The notes below the pieces were generated by a model that had not been told where the DNA came from, did not search any database, and worked only from the letters and a program-made list of their open reading frames with translations. Shown here in pieces: positions 7,029 to 7,082 of a DNA stretch of 7,082 nucleotides. The stretch is from an uncultured Selenomonas sp. (lineage in GTDB: Bacteria; Bacillota; Negativicutes; Selenomonadales; Selenomonadaceae), in the NCBI GenBank assembly GCA_905373085.1, contig CAJPRR010000114.1, positions 1 through 7,082 on the forward strand. Direction: 5' to 3'. Numbering within the stretch: position 1 is the stretch's first letter; each line of letters begins with the position of its first letter. A program made the translations under genes and the position numbers.

Positions 7029-7082
7029 TTAAATCGTGTAGACGCGGATCGCGTTCGTATTGCCCTCTTCCGACTTGATGCC
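7029..7082 (-). CDS. C-terminal end of an upstream gene (partial, 17 codons)
   Basis: The minus strand reads GIKSEEGNTNAIRVYTI and then TAA, in frame to the window edge. A strong intrinsic terminator begins 13 bases after this stop, which is why I take the frame as the true end of a gene although only 17 codons are visible. The product cannot be named from so little. It lies on the same strand as the two-gene operon but is separated from it by the terminator and by about 190 bases, so it is probably not part of the same unit. Confidence 0.6.
   Translation of the reverse strand, partial: GIKSEEGNTNAIRVYTI

Noticed and set aside
1..7082. CRISPR array, tRNA, rRNA or insertion sequence
   Set aside because: No regularly spaced repeats with spacers, no cloverleaf or rRNA-like stretch, and no transposase motif or terminal inverted repeats were seen.

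Overview
The window carries one complete two-gene operon on the minus strand, bracketed by the end of an upstream gene and by the promoter of a downstream unit. Base composition is mixed but near 50% G+C, Shine-Dalgarno sequences are GGAGG-type, and an intrinsic terminator with a long stem is present. This fits an anaerobic Firmicutes-type bacterium, possibly one of the Negativicutes. That assignment is a guess, because no housekeeping gene in the window identifies the organism.

Reading right to left (the direction of transcription): the last 17 codons of an unidentified gene (7029-7082) end just before a strong hairpin-plus-U-tract terminator (6970-7015). A spacer of about 190 bases holds a weak candidate promoter and a pair of imperfect 14-base repeats. 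Next comes a 1590-residue protein (2004-6776): an N-terminal small beta-barrel, a TPR superhelix, a long unassigned helical region, an Ig-like beta-sandwich, a STAND/AAA-type P-loop ATPase and a C-terminal winged helix. Its stop codon overlaps by 8 bases the start of a 605-residue protein (194-2011). The second protein has its own P-loop ATPase and winged helix, a HEPN-type domain with an intact R-N-x3-H motif, and a C-terminal S1/OB-like barrel. The last 193 bases are non-coding and contain short repeats and a good sigma70-type promoter (12-40) pointing out of the window.

The two proteins look like a sensor-plus-effector pair. The large TPR-ATPase would be the recognition and switch component. 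The small ATPase-HEPN protein would be the effector, probably an RNase released on triggering. HEPN nucleases coupled to STAND or AAA ATPases are common in anti-phage and abortive-infection systems. Here the sensor and nuclease are split into two translationally coupled ATPases, and the ATPase sits at the C-terminal end of the large protein. I do not recognise this combination as a named system. The defence role is inferred from domains and gene layout, not shown by the sequence.
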